Shown here one piece after another: positions 38,625-48,532 of a stretch of DNA of 48,654 nt; the stretch's first letter is position 1, and every line of letters begins with the position of its first letter. The notes under the pieces were generated by a model. The model saw only the letters and a program-made list of their open reading frames with translations. It was not told where the DNA came from and made no database searches. A program made the translations under genes and the position numbers. Source of the stretch: an uncultured Enterovibrio sp. (lineage in GTDB: Bacteria; Pseudomonadota; Gammaproteobacteria; Enterobacterales; Vibrionaceae); NCBI GenBank assembly GCA_947040595.1, contig CAMRBZ010000002.1:1-48654 (forward strand). The letters are read 5' to 3'.

Positions 38625-38654
38625 AAAAAGGGCGACGTTTTTCGCCCTTTTTTA
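38625..38654. terminator. Terminator after the ggt-DUF2780 unit
   Basis: AAAAAGGGCGA pairs with TCGCCCTTTTT around a short loop, ending in a T-run; strong on the plus strand. Confidence 0.9.
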
Positions 38655-38780
38655 GGCTCAAAATATGCGAATCTGCAAGCAAATAGAATTGATTAAAATG
38701 CTCTAACGCGCATAAACTCTTTCTTTTTTCTTTATAAAACAAAGCAAAAGCCAAGCAGATTTAATGGCAACCGATATACA

Positions 38781-40955
38781 TCAAATAACTTCTAACTTTG
38801 CGTATTGTGTAACAAGCCACTTTATCCCTTCATGATTAAATGCAATCTGAACGCGGCTTTGAGCCCCTGAACCTTCAAAATTAATCACGCTGCCTTCACC
38901 AAACTTTGGGTGTTTTACTCTTTGACCCAATTTAAAACCGGTTTGATTAAAATTATTTTTTGTTTTTTCAGATGAAAAACGCCCGACAGCCGCTGCAGGA
39001 TGAGAAACGCGTGTTCGTATACGCACTTCTTCCAAAGAGGTATCAGGTAACTCTTGAATAAATCGAGAAGGTTTATGACACATCTCTTTTCCATATACTC
39101 TGCGCATTTCTGCATGAGATATATACAGTTTTTTCATTGCTCGCGTCATACCCACATAACAAAGACGACGCTCTTCTTCTAAACGCTCAGCATCTTCGGC
39201 AGACATTTGGCTTGGAAACATCCCTTCTTCAACCCCTACCATAAAGACCAAAGGAAATTCAAGACCTTTCGCACTGTGTAGGGTCATCATTTGCACTGCG
39301 TCATCAAACTCATCCGCTTGCCCTTCTCCTGCCTCTAACGCCGCGTGAGAAAGAAAAGCAGACAAAGGAGACATTTCTTCATCGCCTTCTTTAGGTTCAA
39401 ATTGACGTGTTGCTGTGACCAGCTCTTCTAAATTCTCAATACGAGCATGGGATTTTTCCCCTTTTTCTGCTTCATACATAGCACGAAGACCGGAATGCTT
39501 TGTCACATAATCCGTTTGTGCAAACAGCGCCATTTCACGGGTTTCATCATCTAATGCATTTATTATTTCGATAAAACGTCGTAAAGCATTTGCTGCGCGC
39601 CCCGCAAGAACCTGATCCTCTAAAAGGCGAGCACTGGCTTCCCATAAGGTCATACCTTGATCTCGAGCACACATCCTGAGGGTATCTAAAGTGCGATCGC
39701 CTAAACCTCGAACAGGTGTATTCACCACGCGTTCAAAAGACGCATCATCAAAACGATTTGCAATCAAACGAAGATAAGCCAAGGTATCTTTGATCTCTTG
39801 GCGCTCAAAAAAGCGCATCCCGCCATAAATTCGGTACGGCAAACCGACTTGAATTAAAGCTTCTTCGAGAACGCGAGATTGTGCATTATTACGGTATAAT
39901 ATGGCCGAATTCTTAAGCTCAAAGCCCTGCTCGCGCCAAGCTCGAATTTTTTCGACCACAAATCTTGCTTCATCTAATTCATTAAACGCACTGTATATAG
40001 AGATTAAATCTCCATCGTCCCCTTCCGTCCAGAGGACTTTTCCCATCCTTCCTTTGTTGTTAGCAATAAGGTGGTTTGAAGCTTTTAATATATGCCCCGT
40101 TGAACGGTAATTTTGTTCTAAACAAATGGTTTTCGCTTTTTTGAAATCATTTAAAAATCGTTGAATATTTTCAATTTGCGCCCCGCGCCAGCCATAAATA
40201 GACTGATCATCGTCTCCCACAATCATGACATCCGTTTCAGGACCCGCCATCATACGCAGCCAAGCGTATTGAATTTTATTCGTATCTTGAAATTCATCGA
40301 CCAAGATGTGTTTAAAACGTGCCTGGTAATGCTCTCTAATATGAATTTTGTCGCGAAGTAATTCATGACAACGTAATAAGATTTCAGAAAAATCAACCAA
40401 TCCAGCACGATCACAGGCTTCTTGATAGGCGGTATAAATTCTTAACCACGTTTTTTCGACGGGATCAAATTGAGCATCAATGTGTTGCGGTCGTAAGCCT
40501 TCGTCTTTTTTATCATTGATATACCAAGATGCTTGACGTGCGGGCCAATGCTTTTCATCGAGATTTTGCGCTTTAATTAAACGACGCAATAAACGTTTTT
40601 GATCATCTGAGTCAATAATTTGAAAATCGACTGGAAGATTAGCGTCAAGACAATGGGCACGAAGAATACGATGACATAGGCCATGAAAAGTCCCACACCA
40701 TAATCCAGATACCCCACCTCGCATTATTTGCTCTATTCTCCCTCGCATCTGCGAAGCCGCTTTATTGGTAAATGTTACCGCCATCAAAGAAAACGCAGAC
40801 GCTTGCTCCACCTGCATTAACCAAGCCATTCGGTGAACGAGGACGCGGGTTTTACCGCTTCCGGCACCCGCTAAAACCAAATAATTGCCCAGCGAAGCCG
40901 CCACAGCATCACGTTGTTTCTCATTTAGAGGGTCTATAAGGTGGGATACATCCAT
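38781..40955 (-). CDS. uvrD: DNA helicase II, UvrD
   Basis: A 724-residue superfamily 1 3'-5' helicase (E. coli 720) for nucleotide excision and mismatch repair. Walker A is AGAGSGKT (29-36), with VDEFQDTN, VGDDDQSIYGWRGA and QMMTLHSAKGLEFPLVF in order. The C-terminal domain with VKHPKFGEGSVINFEG is the UvrD/PcrA RNA-polymerase-binding Tudor-like fold. A LexA box directly upstream predicts SOS induction. Unlike E. coli, yigB does not lie between xerC and uvrD; the bufferin operon does. Confidence 0.97.
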   Translation of the reverse strand: MDVSHLIDPLNEKQRDAVAASLGNYLVLAGAGSGKTRVLVHRMAWLMQVEQASAFSLMAVTFTNKAASQMRGRIEQIMRGGVSGLWCGTFHGLCHRILRAHCLDANLPVDFQIIDSDDQKRLLRRLIKAQNLDEKHWPARQASWYINDKKDEGLRPQHIDAQFDPVEKTWLRIYTAYQEACDRAGLVDFSEILLRCHELLRDKIHIREHYQARFKHILVDEFQDTNKIQYAWLRMMAGPETDVMIVGDDDQSIYGWRGAQIENIQRFLNDFKKAKTICLEQNYRSTGHILKASNHLIANNKGRMGKVLWTEGDDGDLISIYSAFNELDEARFVVEKIRAWREQGFELKNSAILYRNNAQSRVLEEALIQVGLPYRIYGGMRFFERQEIKDTLAYLRLIANRFDDASFERVVNTPVRGLGDRTLDTLRMCARDQGMTLWEASARLLEDQVLAGRAANALRRFIEIINALDDETREMALFAQTDYVTKHSGLRAMYEAEKGEKSHARIENLEELVTATRQFEPKEGDEEMSPLSAFLSHAALEAGEGQADEFDDAVQMMTLHSAKGLEFPLVFMVGVEEGMFPSQMSAEDAERLEEERRLCYVGMTRAMKKLYISHAEMRRVYGKEMCHKPSRFIQELPDTSLEEVRIRTRVSHPAAAVGRFSSEKTKNNFNQTGFKLGQRVKHPKFGEGSVINFEGSGAQSRVQIAFNHEGIKWLVTQYAKLEVI

Positions 40956-40965
40956 TTTGAATTCA

Positions 40966-40981
40966 CTGGGTATTTATACAT
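40966..40981 (-). promoter_or_regulatory. LexA (SOS) box of uvrD
   Basis: On the minus strand ATGTATAAATACCCAG, 14 of 16 bases identical to the E. coli uvrD box CTGTATATATACCCAG, located 11 bases before the uvrD start codon. Confidence 0.75.
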
Positions 40982-40993
40982 GGTTGAAGATTA

Positions 40994-41020
40994 TATACCC
41001 AACTTGTCTCAGGATGTGCA
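40994..41020 (+). repeat. ERIC left-end fragment
   Basis: TATACCCAACTTGTCTCAGG and a few more bases resemble the ERIC left terminus; similarity then ends. Confidence 0.4.
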
Positions 41021-41065
41021 TTTCAATGGATTTTGTATGAGGATAAATAGAATTATAAATTCATT

Positions 41066-41192
41066 TATCCTCCTCGTTTTTGAAGATACAAGCTTGTTGG
41101 CTCGGCTATCGAACTCAAACCATACTGTTCGTCTAGGCTCATCGGCGTCCATCACTAGCCACCCGTCTTTATCTTCGCATTACTTGGATATA
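41066..41192 (-). repeat. ERIC/IRU element, degraded
   Basis: 127 bp in reverse orientation, from TATCCTCCTCGTTTTTGAAG to GCATTACTTGGATATA, with many substitutions. It lies between uvrD and the bufferin operon. Confidence 0.72.
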
Positions 41193-41333
41193 TAGATTCG
41201 CTTAACTAAAAAAACACGTTATATGAAATTTTTTGCCTATTCATCCTATCCTATTAAATACTCAGATTGTTAACTTATCATTAACGACTGAGATATCTAA
41301 ATAATCTGCACTTCCACAAATAAAGGACTTCTC

Positions 41334-41591
41334 ATGAAAAAAGCCAACCTCGCAGTCACCGCAGCGATAAGCAGTTTGCTTGCCATTGGCACAACCGCGC
41401 TCACCCCTAGCACAGCCGAAGCGGCTGAAAAAGAAAAATGCTATGGCGTTTCAAAAGCAGGCAAAAATGACTGCGCAACATCCACGACCTCTTGCGCTGG
41501 AACCGCAACAAAAGACAATCAAAAAGACGCGTTTGTTATTGTCCCTAAAGGACTGTGCGATCGTCTCGTCGGTGGTTCAACGACACCTTAA
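41334..41591 (+). CDS. bufA: DUF2282 bufferin-type RiPP precursor BufA
   Basis: An 85-residue exported peptide with four cysteines at 36, 47, 54 and 75. A signal peptide ends near AEA-AEK (30-31), leaving a mature part of about 55 residues: [31 protein letters not shown] and [13 protein letters not shown], the DUF2282 pattern. In Caulobacter such precursors are modified on cysteines by a DUF692 (MNIO) enzyme to give copper-binding bufferins. AAAGGA precedes the ATG. First gene of a four-gene operon. The copper role here is inferred from family and context. Confidence 0.88.
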   Translation: MKKANLAVTAAISSLLAIGTTALTPSTAEAAEKEKCYGVSKAGKNDCATSTTSCAGTATKDNQKDAFVIVPKGLCDRLVGGSTTP

Positions 41592-41609
41592 TTTAGAGAG
41601 GCTTTAGGC

Positions 41610-42455
41610 ATGGAAAAGGATTTTTCTTGGGTTGGCGTTGGATTAAGACCCCCTCATCATGAATACTTTCTTGAAAATAAACGCGATGTTGAGTGGTTAG
41701 AAATACACAGCGAAAACTTTTTCCAGCCTCATTCTGATGCGCTTCAAAATCTACTTAAGCTGAGGCGCACTTATTCAATCAGCTGTCATTGTGTTGGCTT
41801 ATCATTAGGATCAACCGACCCAATGAATAAAGATCATCTCACTCAACTAAAAGAACTCATCCATAAGATCGACCCCTTATTTATTTCGGATCATCTCAGT
41901 TGGAGCTCCATTGATGGCCAATATTTTAACGATCTTCTGCCTCTTCCTTACACAGAAGAAGCCCTTGATCTTTTTTGCCAAAAAGTCAATGAATGCCAAG
42001 AATATCTCCAACGTCAAATTCTTATTGAAAACCCTTCAAGCTACCTCCGCTTTCATCACTCCACCATACCTGAATGGGAATTTTTGAACCATGTAGCTCA
42101 ACGTACAGGGTGTGGATTATTGCTTGATCTCAACAATATTTACGTGAGTGCATTTAATCATGGTTTTAACATTCAAGAGTACCTCAAGGGCTTAGATGCC
42201 AGACTCGTCAAAGAAATTCATCTTGCAGGTTTCACTATCAATCCTTTGAAAGAAGGGGAAATTTGGATAGACACCCACAATAAACCCGTCTGCTCGCAAG
42301 TTTGGGATCTTTTTGACGAATGGACCAAAAAACACGGACCAAGGCACACGCTCATTGAATGGGATGCAGATATTCCTGCCCCGAAAATCCTGCTCGCAGA
42401 AGCAAAAAAAGCCGAAGAGATCATTCAAAATCGAATTACATCATTTATCCCATAG
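41610..42455 (+). CDS. bufB: DUF692 multinuclear iron oxidase (MNIO), BufB
   Basis: A 281-residue TIM-barrel enzyme of the MbnB/DUF692 family, expected to modify cysteines of the preceding precursor using a di- or tri-iron site. Likely ligand motifs are EIHSENFF (31-38), His60, SDHLSW (93-98), ENPSSY (140-145), DLNNIYVS (173-180), EIHLAGF (202-208), DTHNKPV (221-227) and IEWDADIP (249-256). It follows the precursor gene by 18 bases. Cytoplasmic, no signal peptide. Confidence 0.9.
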   Translation: MEKDFSWVGVGLRPPHHEYFLENKRDVEWLEIHSENFFQPHSDALQNLLKLRRTYSISCHCVGLSLGSTDPMNKDHLTQLKELIHKIDPLFISDHLSWSSIDGQYFNDLLPLPYTEEALDLFCQKVNECQEYLQRQILIENPSSYLRFHHSTIPEWEFLNHVAQRTGCGLLLDLNNIYVSAFNHGFNIQEYLKGLDARLVKEIHLAGFTINPLKEGEIWIDTHNKPVCSQVWDLFDEWTKKHGPRHTLIEWDADIPAPKILLAEAKKAEEIIQNRITSFIP

Positions 42456-42464
42456 GGAAAAAAA

Positions 42465-43238
42465 ATGAACAACCCTAATTTGGCTTCATTACAGCAGCAA
42501 TTTAGAGACGCTCTCCACTATAAAGCACACCAACTCCCTATTTCATATGGCGCAGCCGAGCCCGATGCTTTATTGCAGGTTTATCGTAATAATTTTATTG
42601 TTTCACTCAGTGAATGCTTAGCTTGTATTTATCCTGTTGTATTCGCTCTCGTTGGGGAAACTTGTTTTAATGCACTTGCCCGCCATCATGCCCTTAACAT
42701 TCCAATGATTGATCCTTGCACCGAGCAATACGGAAAAAACTTCAATAACACGCTTTTAAGCATTCCAAATATCATTGACGCCCTTCCTTATATCAGTGAT
42801 CTCGCCATACTTGAATCGCACCTTTATCAAATAAATCAAGAACAAAAGCCATTATCTTTATTCCCAAAAAAAGCCTTATCTGAAATTTCAGCTAACAATC
42901 TGGAAAATGTACAATTAAAGACTTCACCCAACATAAAACTAATAAAAAGTGCATACGCAATAGGGAGTATCTGGTTTGCTATTACGAATAAACAAGAAGA
43001 CACTCTTCATTCAATTAACACAATGGAACCTCAAACCGTTTTAATTCAAGAAAATAAAGTCACTCTTCTCCCTCCTGATGAAGCGGAATTCATCCTGGCC
43101 TGCCTGGGCGCCCCTTTAGGAAAAATCCCGCCTTCGTTGCTGCCATTAATCTCAAAAGTCATGGAAAAAGGGGTCTTCAGTGGTTTCACTCTTTTTAATC
43201 ATCAAGACCAATCAATAAGGGCACAAAAATATGTTTAA
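42465..43238 (+). CDS. bufC: DUF2063 partner protein BufC
   Basis: A 257-residue protein. The N-terminal DUF2063 domain (LQQQFRDALHYKAHQL ... GYG-type block YRNNFIVSLSECLACIYPVVFALVG, split over about 40-65) is annotated in databases as putative DNA-binding but acts in MNIO clusters as the partner that presents the precursor to the enzyme. The C-terminal half is unlike known domains to my eye. The ATG is nine bases after bufB and GGGAAA precedes it. It overlaps the DoxX gene by eight bases. Confidence 0.85.
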   Translation: MNNPNLASLQQQFRDALHYKAHQLPISYGAAEPDALLQVYRNNFIVSLSECLACIYPVVFALVGETCFNALARHHALNIPMIDPCTEQYGKNFNNTLLSIPNIIDALPYISDLAILESHLYQINQEQKPLSLFPKKALSEISANNLENVQLKTSPNIKLIKSAYAIGSIWFAITNKQEDTLHSINTMEPQTVLIQENKVTLLPPDEAEFILACLGAPLGKIPPSLLPLISKVMEKGVFSGFTLFNHQDQSIRAQKYV

Positions 43239-43677
43239 CGTACTTCAAAAAATGGATGAAATATTGCTCTCCATCCTAACCCCGCTGATTCCTTTTTTCT
43301 TGTTAATTTCACGTCTTTGGGTGGCCTGGGTCTTTTTTCGCTCTGGTTTAACAAAAATTACAACCTGGGACAGCACGTTATTTTTATTTCAGTATGAATA
43401 TCAAGTTCCCCTTTTACCCTGGCAATTAGCCGCTTATATGGGTGCCATCAGTGAAATATTCTTACCTGTTTTTTTAGCATTAGGACTCCTCACTCGGCCC
43501 GCTGCATTTTTATTGTTCATGTTTAACATCGTTGCCGTTATTTCTTATCCTGTACTTTGGAAAACTGGATTTTATGATCATCAAATGTGGGGGCTCATGC
43601 TTATCGTCACCTTGATATTTGGGCCTGGAATTTTTTCTCTGGATAAAAAAATCACAGACTTAGGGAAACAAAAATAG
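43231..43677 (+). CDS. DoxX-family membrane protein, BufD-like
   Basis: A 148-residue inner membrane protein with four transmembrane helices; LWVAWVFFRSGLTKITTWD is the typical DoxX start. DoxX genes are a usual fourth member of DUF2282-DUF692-DUF2063 operons; the role may be redox chemistry at the membrane but is not established. The eight-base overlap with bufC suggests translational coupling. No clear terminator follows, only an ERIC 113 bases on. Confidence 0.85.
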   Translation: MFNVLQKMDEILLSILTPLIPFFLLISRLWVAWVFFRSGLTKITTWDSTLFLFQYEYQVPLLPWQLAAYMGAISEIFLPVFLALGLLTRPAAFLLFMFNIVAVISYPVLWKTGFYDHQMWGLMLIVTLIFGPGIFSLDKKITDLGKQK

Positions 43678-43790
43678 AAGAGCTACGTATTGGAAGAAAC
43701 AGACAAGCTTCACATAATCAATGCGAAATAAAAACGGATGAGAGCCTCGAAGCGGATAAGAGCCAAAAATTTTATTTTAAATAAAACACT

Positions 43791-43917
43791 TATACCCAAG
43801 ACACTTACAGATGCGTGTAGGCGGCAAACGAGTAAAGGCCCTGAGCATAGATGGACTCTGTGATTGGCCTGAACGAGAGCAGCCAACACCCACGCAGCTT
43901 CAAAGGTGACGGGTATA
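43791..43917 (+). repeat. ERIC/IRU element, complete
   Basis: Exactly 127 bp from TATACCCAAGACACTTACAG to CAAAGGTGACGGGTATA, between the convergent DoxX and xerC genes. The rest of this 300-base gap shows nothing else. Confidence 0.93.
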
Positions 43918-43977
43918 TTTTTTTATTGGCTCATTAATTAAAAAGGGTATATTTAGTCTGTCATTTCAAAAATAACA

Positions 43978-44928
43978 TTAATCATTTTTTCGCTTACGAG
44001 CCCGAGGATGTGTTGCATCGTAGACTTTCGCCAAATGTTGAAAATCTAAATGCGTATAAATTTGAGTCGTAGACAAATCAGCATGCCCTAATAATTCTTG
44101 TACTGCCCTTAAATCTCCCGACGACTCCAACATATGCGTAGCAAAACTGTGCCTCAATTTATGCGGGTTAATATGGCTATTTAAAGCTTGCTTTTGACCC
44201 CATTCAGCCATTCTTTTTTGCACCGTACGCGTTGAAATACGCCCTCCTAATTTCGAGATAAAAAGCGCATTTTCAGAGCCTTTTAAAAGTTGATTACGCA
44301 CTTTCAACCAATTTATCAACCATTCTTTTGCCATTCCCGAAAAAGGCACGATACGTTCTTTATCTCCTTTCCCGATAACCCGTAAATCTCCTTTTCTCAT
44401 CAAGGCATCACGTAAGTCCAAGCTCACTAATTCAGACAAACGAAGCCCGGCGCCATACATCAACTCCATCATTGCGCGGTCACGTATAGACAAAGGATCA
44501 TTGTCATCAATCGTCAGTAACTTATTAATCTCATCCACATCCAAATTCTTCGGTAGCGTCCGGCCTTTTTTAGGCGCCGAAACACCTTTCGCTGGATTTG
44601 CAAAAAGAACCCCTTGACGCACTAAATAAGAAAAAAAACTGCGCAAAGAAGACAAGCGCAAAGCAATGCTTCCTGCTTTTAATTGATCACGTTTCGCTTG
44701 TGCTGCAATTTGTCGAACCCAAGCCGCATCAACATCCTCCCAACGGGTAACACCGGATCGCACCAAAAAAAGAGCACTGGCGGTAAGCTGTTGGCGGTAA
44801 TTTAATTCAGTGTGAGGGCTTAAGCCTTTCTCTTGGATCATAAATTTAAAAAATGAAGCCAAGGGATTTTGCATGGATGAAGGCAAGGTAATCGCGGGTG
44901 TGAGATCTTGTGATGAAGCCTTTTTCAT
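43978..44928 (-). CDS. xerC: Tyrosine recombinase XerC
   Basis: A 316-residue recombinase that, with XerD, resolves chromosome dimers at dif. The N-terminal SAM-like core-binding domain is followed by the catalytic domain with [10 protein letters not shown] (Arg), [12 protein letters not shown] (His-x-x-Arg), [16 protein letters not shown] (His and the nucleophilic Tyr). The ATG at 44928 overlaps the DUF484 stop as ATGA, so it is preferred over the open-frame start five codons upstream. It is the last gene of the lptM-lysA-dapF-DUF484-xerC operon. The N-terminus is about 20 residues longer than in E. coli. Confidence 0.95.
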   Translation of the reverse strand: MKKASSQDLTPAITLPSSMQNPLASFFKFMIQEKGLSPHTELNYRQQLTASALFLVRSGVTRWEDVDAAWVRQIAAQAKRDQLKAGSIALRLSSLRSFFSYLVRQGVLFANPAKGVSAPKKGRTLPKNLDVDEINKLLTIDDNDPLSIRDRAMMELMYGAGLRLSELVSLDLRDALMRKGDLRVIGKGDKERIVPFSGMAKEWLINWLKVRNQLLKGSENALFISKLGGRISTRTVQKRMAEWGQKQALNSHINPHKLRHSFATHMLESSGDLRAVQELLGHADLSTTQIYTHLDFQHLAKVYDATHPRARKRKND

Positions 44929-45614
44929 TGCGAGACAGACCATTTTGTTAGCAAAATAGCGATGTGTTCAGCAATCTGCTCAACAAACAAAGTGTCCATG
45001 CTCGGTTGAAAATGCCCGCCGTCTTTGCTTGAAAAGCTAAGAAAACCAAATTCTTTCGATGAACTGACAGGCAAAAGCGCATAAGAGCCTAACTCGGGTG
45101 CTGGCGTGACAAATTGCTCACCATCCAATTTTCGTAAACGCCCAAGATAGATACGTTGACCACAAAAATGTGAGGCTTTTAAGCGGTCTACTGCATTTCT
45201 TTCCAGCGTCGTTGTTTCTTGTAAATCACTCGAAGATTCATAAAAACGTAAACTGACAGAAAGATCCAAAGAAGCCGCAAGCACATCAAGAGCATGATAA
45301 ATATCTTTTTTGCTGTTTGCATTAAAGAGTGCTCGGTGCGCAATAGAAAATACCCGGAATAAATTCCCGTTTCCCGCAGCAATGCTCATTAAGGTGGCTA
45401 TTTCTTCTTCAAGATTAAGCACTCGCTCACGTAATTTTTCTAATTGAATTTCAACTAAAGAAATAGCGCCACGCTGAGGGTGTGGGATTTGAAGGTGTAC
45501 CAGTAAATCTAATTGACGAAGAAAAAAATCGGGTTGCTTTTTCAAAAAACGAACAATATCATCATCGCAAAGCGACAAAGAAACATCACTGTCAAGCAGA
45601 GAACGCGTTGTCAT
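44925..45614 (-). CDS. DUF484 protein (YigA-like)
   Basis: A 229-residue cytoplasmic protein with an N-terminal helical part ([20 protein letters not shown]), a short coiled coil ([19 protein letters not shown]) and a GAF-like C-terminal domain. DUF484 genes stand between dapF and xerC in most gammaproteobacteria; function unknown. It is coupled on both sides by ATGA overlaps with dapF and xerC. Confidence 0.92.
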   Translation of the reverse strand: MTTRSLLDSDVSLSLCDDDIVRFLKKQPDFFLRQLDLLVHLQIPHPQRGAISLVEIQLEKLRERVLNLEEEIATLMSIAAGNGNLFRVFSIAHRALFNANSKKDIYHALDVLAASLDLSVSLRFYESSSDLQETTTLERNAVDRLKASHFCGQRIYLGRLRKLDGEQFVTPAPELGSYALLPVSSSKEFGFLSFSSKDGGHFQPSMDTLFVEQIAEHIAILLTKWSVSQ

Positions 45615-46441
45615 ACTGTTATTTGTCCATCATAAACATGAGAGGCGGGTCCAGCCATAAAAAGAGGGTGTCCACGCCCTTTCCAGCGAATATTTAATTC
45701 ACCCCCCGATAATTTTACCTTGACTGCCTCATCCAATAAACCTTGGATAATACCGACCGCGACTGCCGCGCATGCCCCACTACCACAAGCAAGGGTTTCC
45801 CCTGCACCTCGCTCATACACTCGAAGATAAATTTCATTTCGAGAGAGCACTTGCATAAAACAAACATTAACACGCTCAGGAAAACGCTCATGGGATTCAA
45901 GTAATGGACCCAGGGTAGATACGGCTGCTGATGCAATATCATCTACAACCGTAACACAGTGCGGATTTCCCATACTCACAGCACCCACAAACAAGGTTTT
46001 ATCATCGACGCGTAAAATATAGGTTTTTTCTTCTGTATTGGCTCTAAAGGGAAGCTTTGAAGGAGTCCAAACTGGCTCTCCCATATTAACGCTTACCCTA
46101 TCATCGTGTTCTATTTTTAGAATGATTTTTCCTGACTGGGTACTTACTGATATCTGAGATTTATTGCTTAATCCTTTCATGCGAACAAAACGAGCAAAAC
46201 ACCGCGCGCCATTGCCACATTGAAAAACCTCACTGCTATCCGCATTAAAAATGCGGTAGTGGAAATCACTTTCAGGATCATAAGGCGGCTCGACAAGCAA
46301 CAACTGATCAAAACCAATCCCGGTATTTCTATCTGCTAAACGTCGAATCATTTCAGGAGAGAAATAAACATTTTGTGTCACACAGTCCACAACCATGAAA
46401 TCATTTCCAAGGCCGTGCATTTTAGAAAATTGTATATGCAT
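45611..46441 (-). CDS. dapF: Diaminopimelate epimerase DapF
   Basis: Converts LL- to meso-diaminopimelate for lysine and peptidoglycan. At 276 residues (E. coli 274), with the two catalytic cysteines in FQCGNGARC and [25 protein letters not shown] is the family start; its ATG overlaps the lysA stop by one base (TGATG). The open frame extends 13 codons upstream into lysA, which was rejected. The next gene starts by an ATGA overlap. Confidence 0.97.
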   Translation of the reverse strand: MHIQFSKMHGLGNDFMVVDCVTQNVYFSPEMIRRLADRNTGIGFDQLLLVEPPYDPESDFHYRIFNADSSEVFQCGNGARCFARFVRMKGLSNKSQISVSTQSGKIILKIEHDDRVSVNMGEPVWTPSKLPFRANTEEKTYILRVDDKTLFVGAVSMGNPHCVTVVDDIASAAVSTLGPLLESHERFPERVNVCFMQVLSRNEIYLRVYERGAGETLACGSGACAAVAVGIIQGLLDEAVKVKLSGGELNIRWKGRGHPLFMAGPASHVYDGQITV

Positions 46442-47706
46442 CAGAGTCCTTCTTTCGGCAAAATACGTTCTAATTGCCAAAGTGACGAGAGCGCCTCTCG
46501 TTGACGAACAAGATGTACTTTGTTTCCATCAACCATGATCTCCGCTGGGCGGCAACGAGAATTGTAATTAGACGCCATAACAAAACCATAAGCACCGGAT
46601 GAACGCACAGCAAGCAAATCGCCAGCCTCAAGCGTCAAAGCCCGATCTTTACCTAAATAATCACCCGTTTCACAAATTGGGCCAACCAAGTCATACGTTT
46701 TCATCTCTCCTTCCCGAGGAGAAACAGGAATGATATCTTGCCAAGCTTGATAAAGAGCAGGGCGTAATAAATCATTCATCGCCGCATCGATGATGGCGAA
46801 ATTCTTTTTATCATTGTGTTTTAGGTACTCAACGCGAGTTAAAAGCAGGCCCGCATTTGCTGCAATAGCGCGCCCAGGCTCAAGTATCAACTCAATATCG
46901 ACTCGATTTGAAATACTCTTCAAAAGGGCTTGAACATATTCAGAAGGCTGAGGAGGTGTTTCATCTTGATAATTAACACCAAGCCCGCCCCCTACATCCA
47001 AATGAGTGATATAAATACCTTCATTTACACGCAAATCATCTATCAATGTCAGTAAACGTTCGGTCGATTCGATAAATGGCGCTAAATCTGTCAACTGCGA
47101 GCCAATATGACAATCGATACCATAGACATTAAGATTTGGTAATGCATTAGCGTACCGATAAACATCCAGAGCCTGATCAAAATCAATACCAAATTTGTTT
47201 TCTTTAAGGCCCGTGGAAATATAGGGATGCGTCTTTGCATCAACGTCCGGATTTATTCTTAAACTGACAGGAGCCACTTTCCCTAAAGAACCCGCAACCT
47301 CATTAAGTCTTGTAAGCTCAGCTTGAGATTCAACATTGAAACATTTAATGCCAAGAGACAAAGCCTTGATCATCTCTGATTCCGTTTTTCCCACACCAGA
47401 AAATACGACTTTTGAAGGACAGCCACCGGCGGCGATCACGCGCTCAAGTTCACCTTCAGAAACAATGTCAAACCCCGAACCCAAGCGAGCAAGAACATTA
47501 AGCACTCCCAGATTACTGTTTGCTTTTACCGCATAGCAAATAAGATGTGGATGTGCTCCCACTGCATCATTAAAGGCATGCCAATGCCGTTCTAACGTTG
47601 CACGAGAATAAACATACAAAGGTGTACCGTAAGAGTGAGCCAAATCCATTAAAGAAACATCTTCGGCCCATAACTTACCATCATCTTGATAATTAAAGTA
47701 ATCCAA
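46441..47706 (-). CDS. lysA: Diaminopimelate decarboxylase LysA
   Basis: A PLP enzyme making lysine from meso-diaminopimelate. The N-terminal alanine-racemase-like barrel has the PLP lysine in [13 protein letters not shown]; the C-terminal beta domain has [11 protein letters not shown] and [19 protein letters not shown]. At 421 residues it matches the family. The start codon is TTG, giving [10 protein letters not shown], a start I recall from Vibrio homologues; no in-frame ATG stands nearby. It is 18 bases from lptM and overlaps dapF, so the lysine/peptidoglycan genes are co-expressed. Confidence 0.94.
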   Translation of the reverse strand: MDYFNYQDDGKLWAEDVSLMDLAHSYGTPLYVYSRATLERHWHAFNDAVGAHPHLICYAVKANSNLGVLNVLARLGSGFDIVSEGELERVIAAGGCPSKVVFSGVGKTESEMIKALSLGIKCFNVESQAELTRLNEVAGSLGKVAPVSLRINPDVDAKTHPYISTGLKENKFGIDFDQALDVYRYANALPNLNVYGIDCHIGSQLTDLAPFIESTERLLTLIDDLRVNEGIYITHLDVGGGLGVNYQDETPPQPSEYVQALLKSISNRVDIELILEPGRAIAANAGLLLTRVEYLKHNDKKNFAIIDAAMNDLLRPALYQAWQDIIPVSPREGEMKTYDLVGPICETGDYLGKDRALTLEAGDLLAVRSSGAYGFVMASNYNSRCRPAEIMVDGNKVHLVRQREALSSLWQLERILPKEGL

Positions 47707-47724
47707 GGTATTTAATTCCCAGTC

Positions 47725-47889
47725 CTATTCGTTTTCAGGGTCCTGAGTTTGCGTTTCTTGCAATGCTTGAGCAGGAGCCGATGCATCGCCTGACGCGCTA
47801 TCCTCAGGGTAATAAAGAGCGCCTTGCTGACCGCACGCCACAAGCAATGAGAAACCAATCAGCATCGTTATTTTTAAAACCTTTCGCAT
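47725..47889 (-). CDS. lptM: LPS-assembly lipoprotein LptM (YifL)
   Basis: A 54-residue lipoprotein beginning MRKVLKITMLIGFSLLVACGQ, with lipobox LVAC and the conserved GQQGALYYP after the lipidated cysteine, as in LptM (GLKGPLYFP in E. coli). LptM helps LptDE assembly in the outer membrane. The mature tail is short, acidic and Ala/Gln-rich. It lies between cyaY and lysA, its normal place, and heads the operon. Confidence 0.88.
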   Translation of the reverse strand: MRKVLKITMLIGFSLLVACGQQGALYYPEDSASGDASAPAQALQETQTQDPENE

Positions 47890-47966
47890 TATTTCAACCC
47901 GTGATCCTAAAGTTAATCCCCTCTATAATCGCATCAACACACTGAAAAGCAATAGGAGCAAATACA

Positions 47967-48278
47967 ATGAACGCAACCGAATACCACAAATTACTCGACG
48001 AACAGTGGCATCTCATTGAAGACGGGATAGATGCAAGTGGTGTTGACATTGATTACGAAACCACAGGAAACGTACTCACGCTTGATTTTTCTGATCGCAG
48101 CCAAATTGTGATTAACCGACAAGAGCCATTATTTGAAGTCTGGTTGGCATCCAAATCTGGAGGCTTTCATTTTCGCTACCAAGATGGGCTTTGGGTATGC
48201 ACAAGAAGCGGCTCAGAATTTATGGCAAAACTCAAAGAAGAATGCGTGAAACACTCAAACGAAAATGTCGAATGGTGA
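47967..48278 (+). CDS. cyaY: Iron-sulfur assembly regulator CyaY (frataxin)
   Basis: A 103-residue bacterial frataxin (E. coli 106). The acidic first helix (EYHKLLDEQWHLIEDGID) is the iron-binding ridge, followed by beta strands with QIVINRQEPLFEVWLASKSGGFHF. It binds iron and modulates IscS. AGGAG precedes the ATG. Divergent from the lptM operon, as in E. coli. Confidence 0.96.
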   Translation: MNATEYHKLLDEQWHLIEDGIDASGVDIDYETTGNVLTLDFSDRSQIVINRQEPLFEVWLASKSGGFHFRYQDGLWVCTRSGSEFMAKLKEECVKHSNENVEW

Positions 48279-48382
48279 TCCCCGAACCTGCATTCAGCAT
48301 CAAAAAAAAACATGGGCCTAACAATTTAAGTTATCTCAAAATGAAATAAACGTTTGCTTCATTTTTTATCAATACATTACTC

Positions 48383-48509
48383 GATACCCAAGGTACTTGA
48401 AGTTGCGTGCCCGCAGCAAGTGAGTGACGCTCCTGAGCATAGATGGACTCTGTGATGGGGCTGAATGAGCGTAGCCAACACTCACGCAGGTTCAAAGGCG
48501 ACGGATATA
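48383..48509 (+). repeat. ERIC/IRU element, complete
   Basis: 127 bp from GATACCCAAGGTACTTGAAG to CAAAGGCGACGGATATA, downstream of cyaY. Confidence 0.92.
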
Positions 48510-48532
48510 GAAAACCGCAAAGATTATTCAAA

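Noticed and set aside
41193..41333. CueR-type copper operator before the bufferin operon
   Set aside because: The ACCTTCC/GGAAGGT dyad is absent; no other recognisable operator was found.
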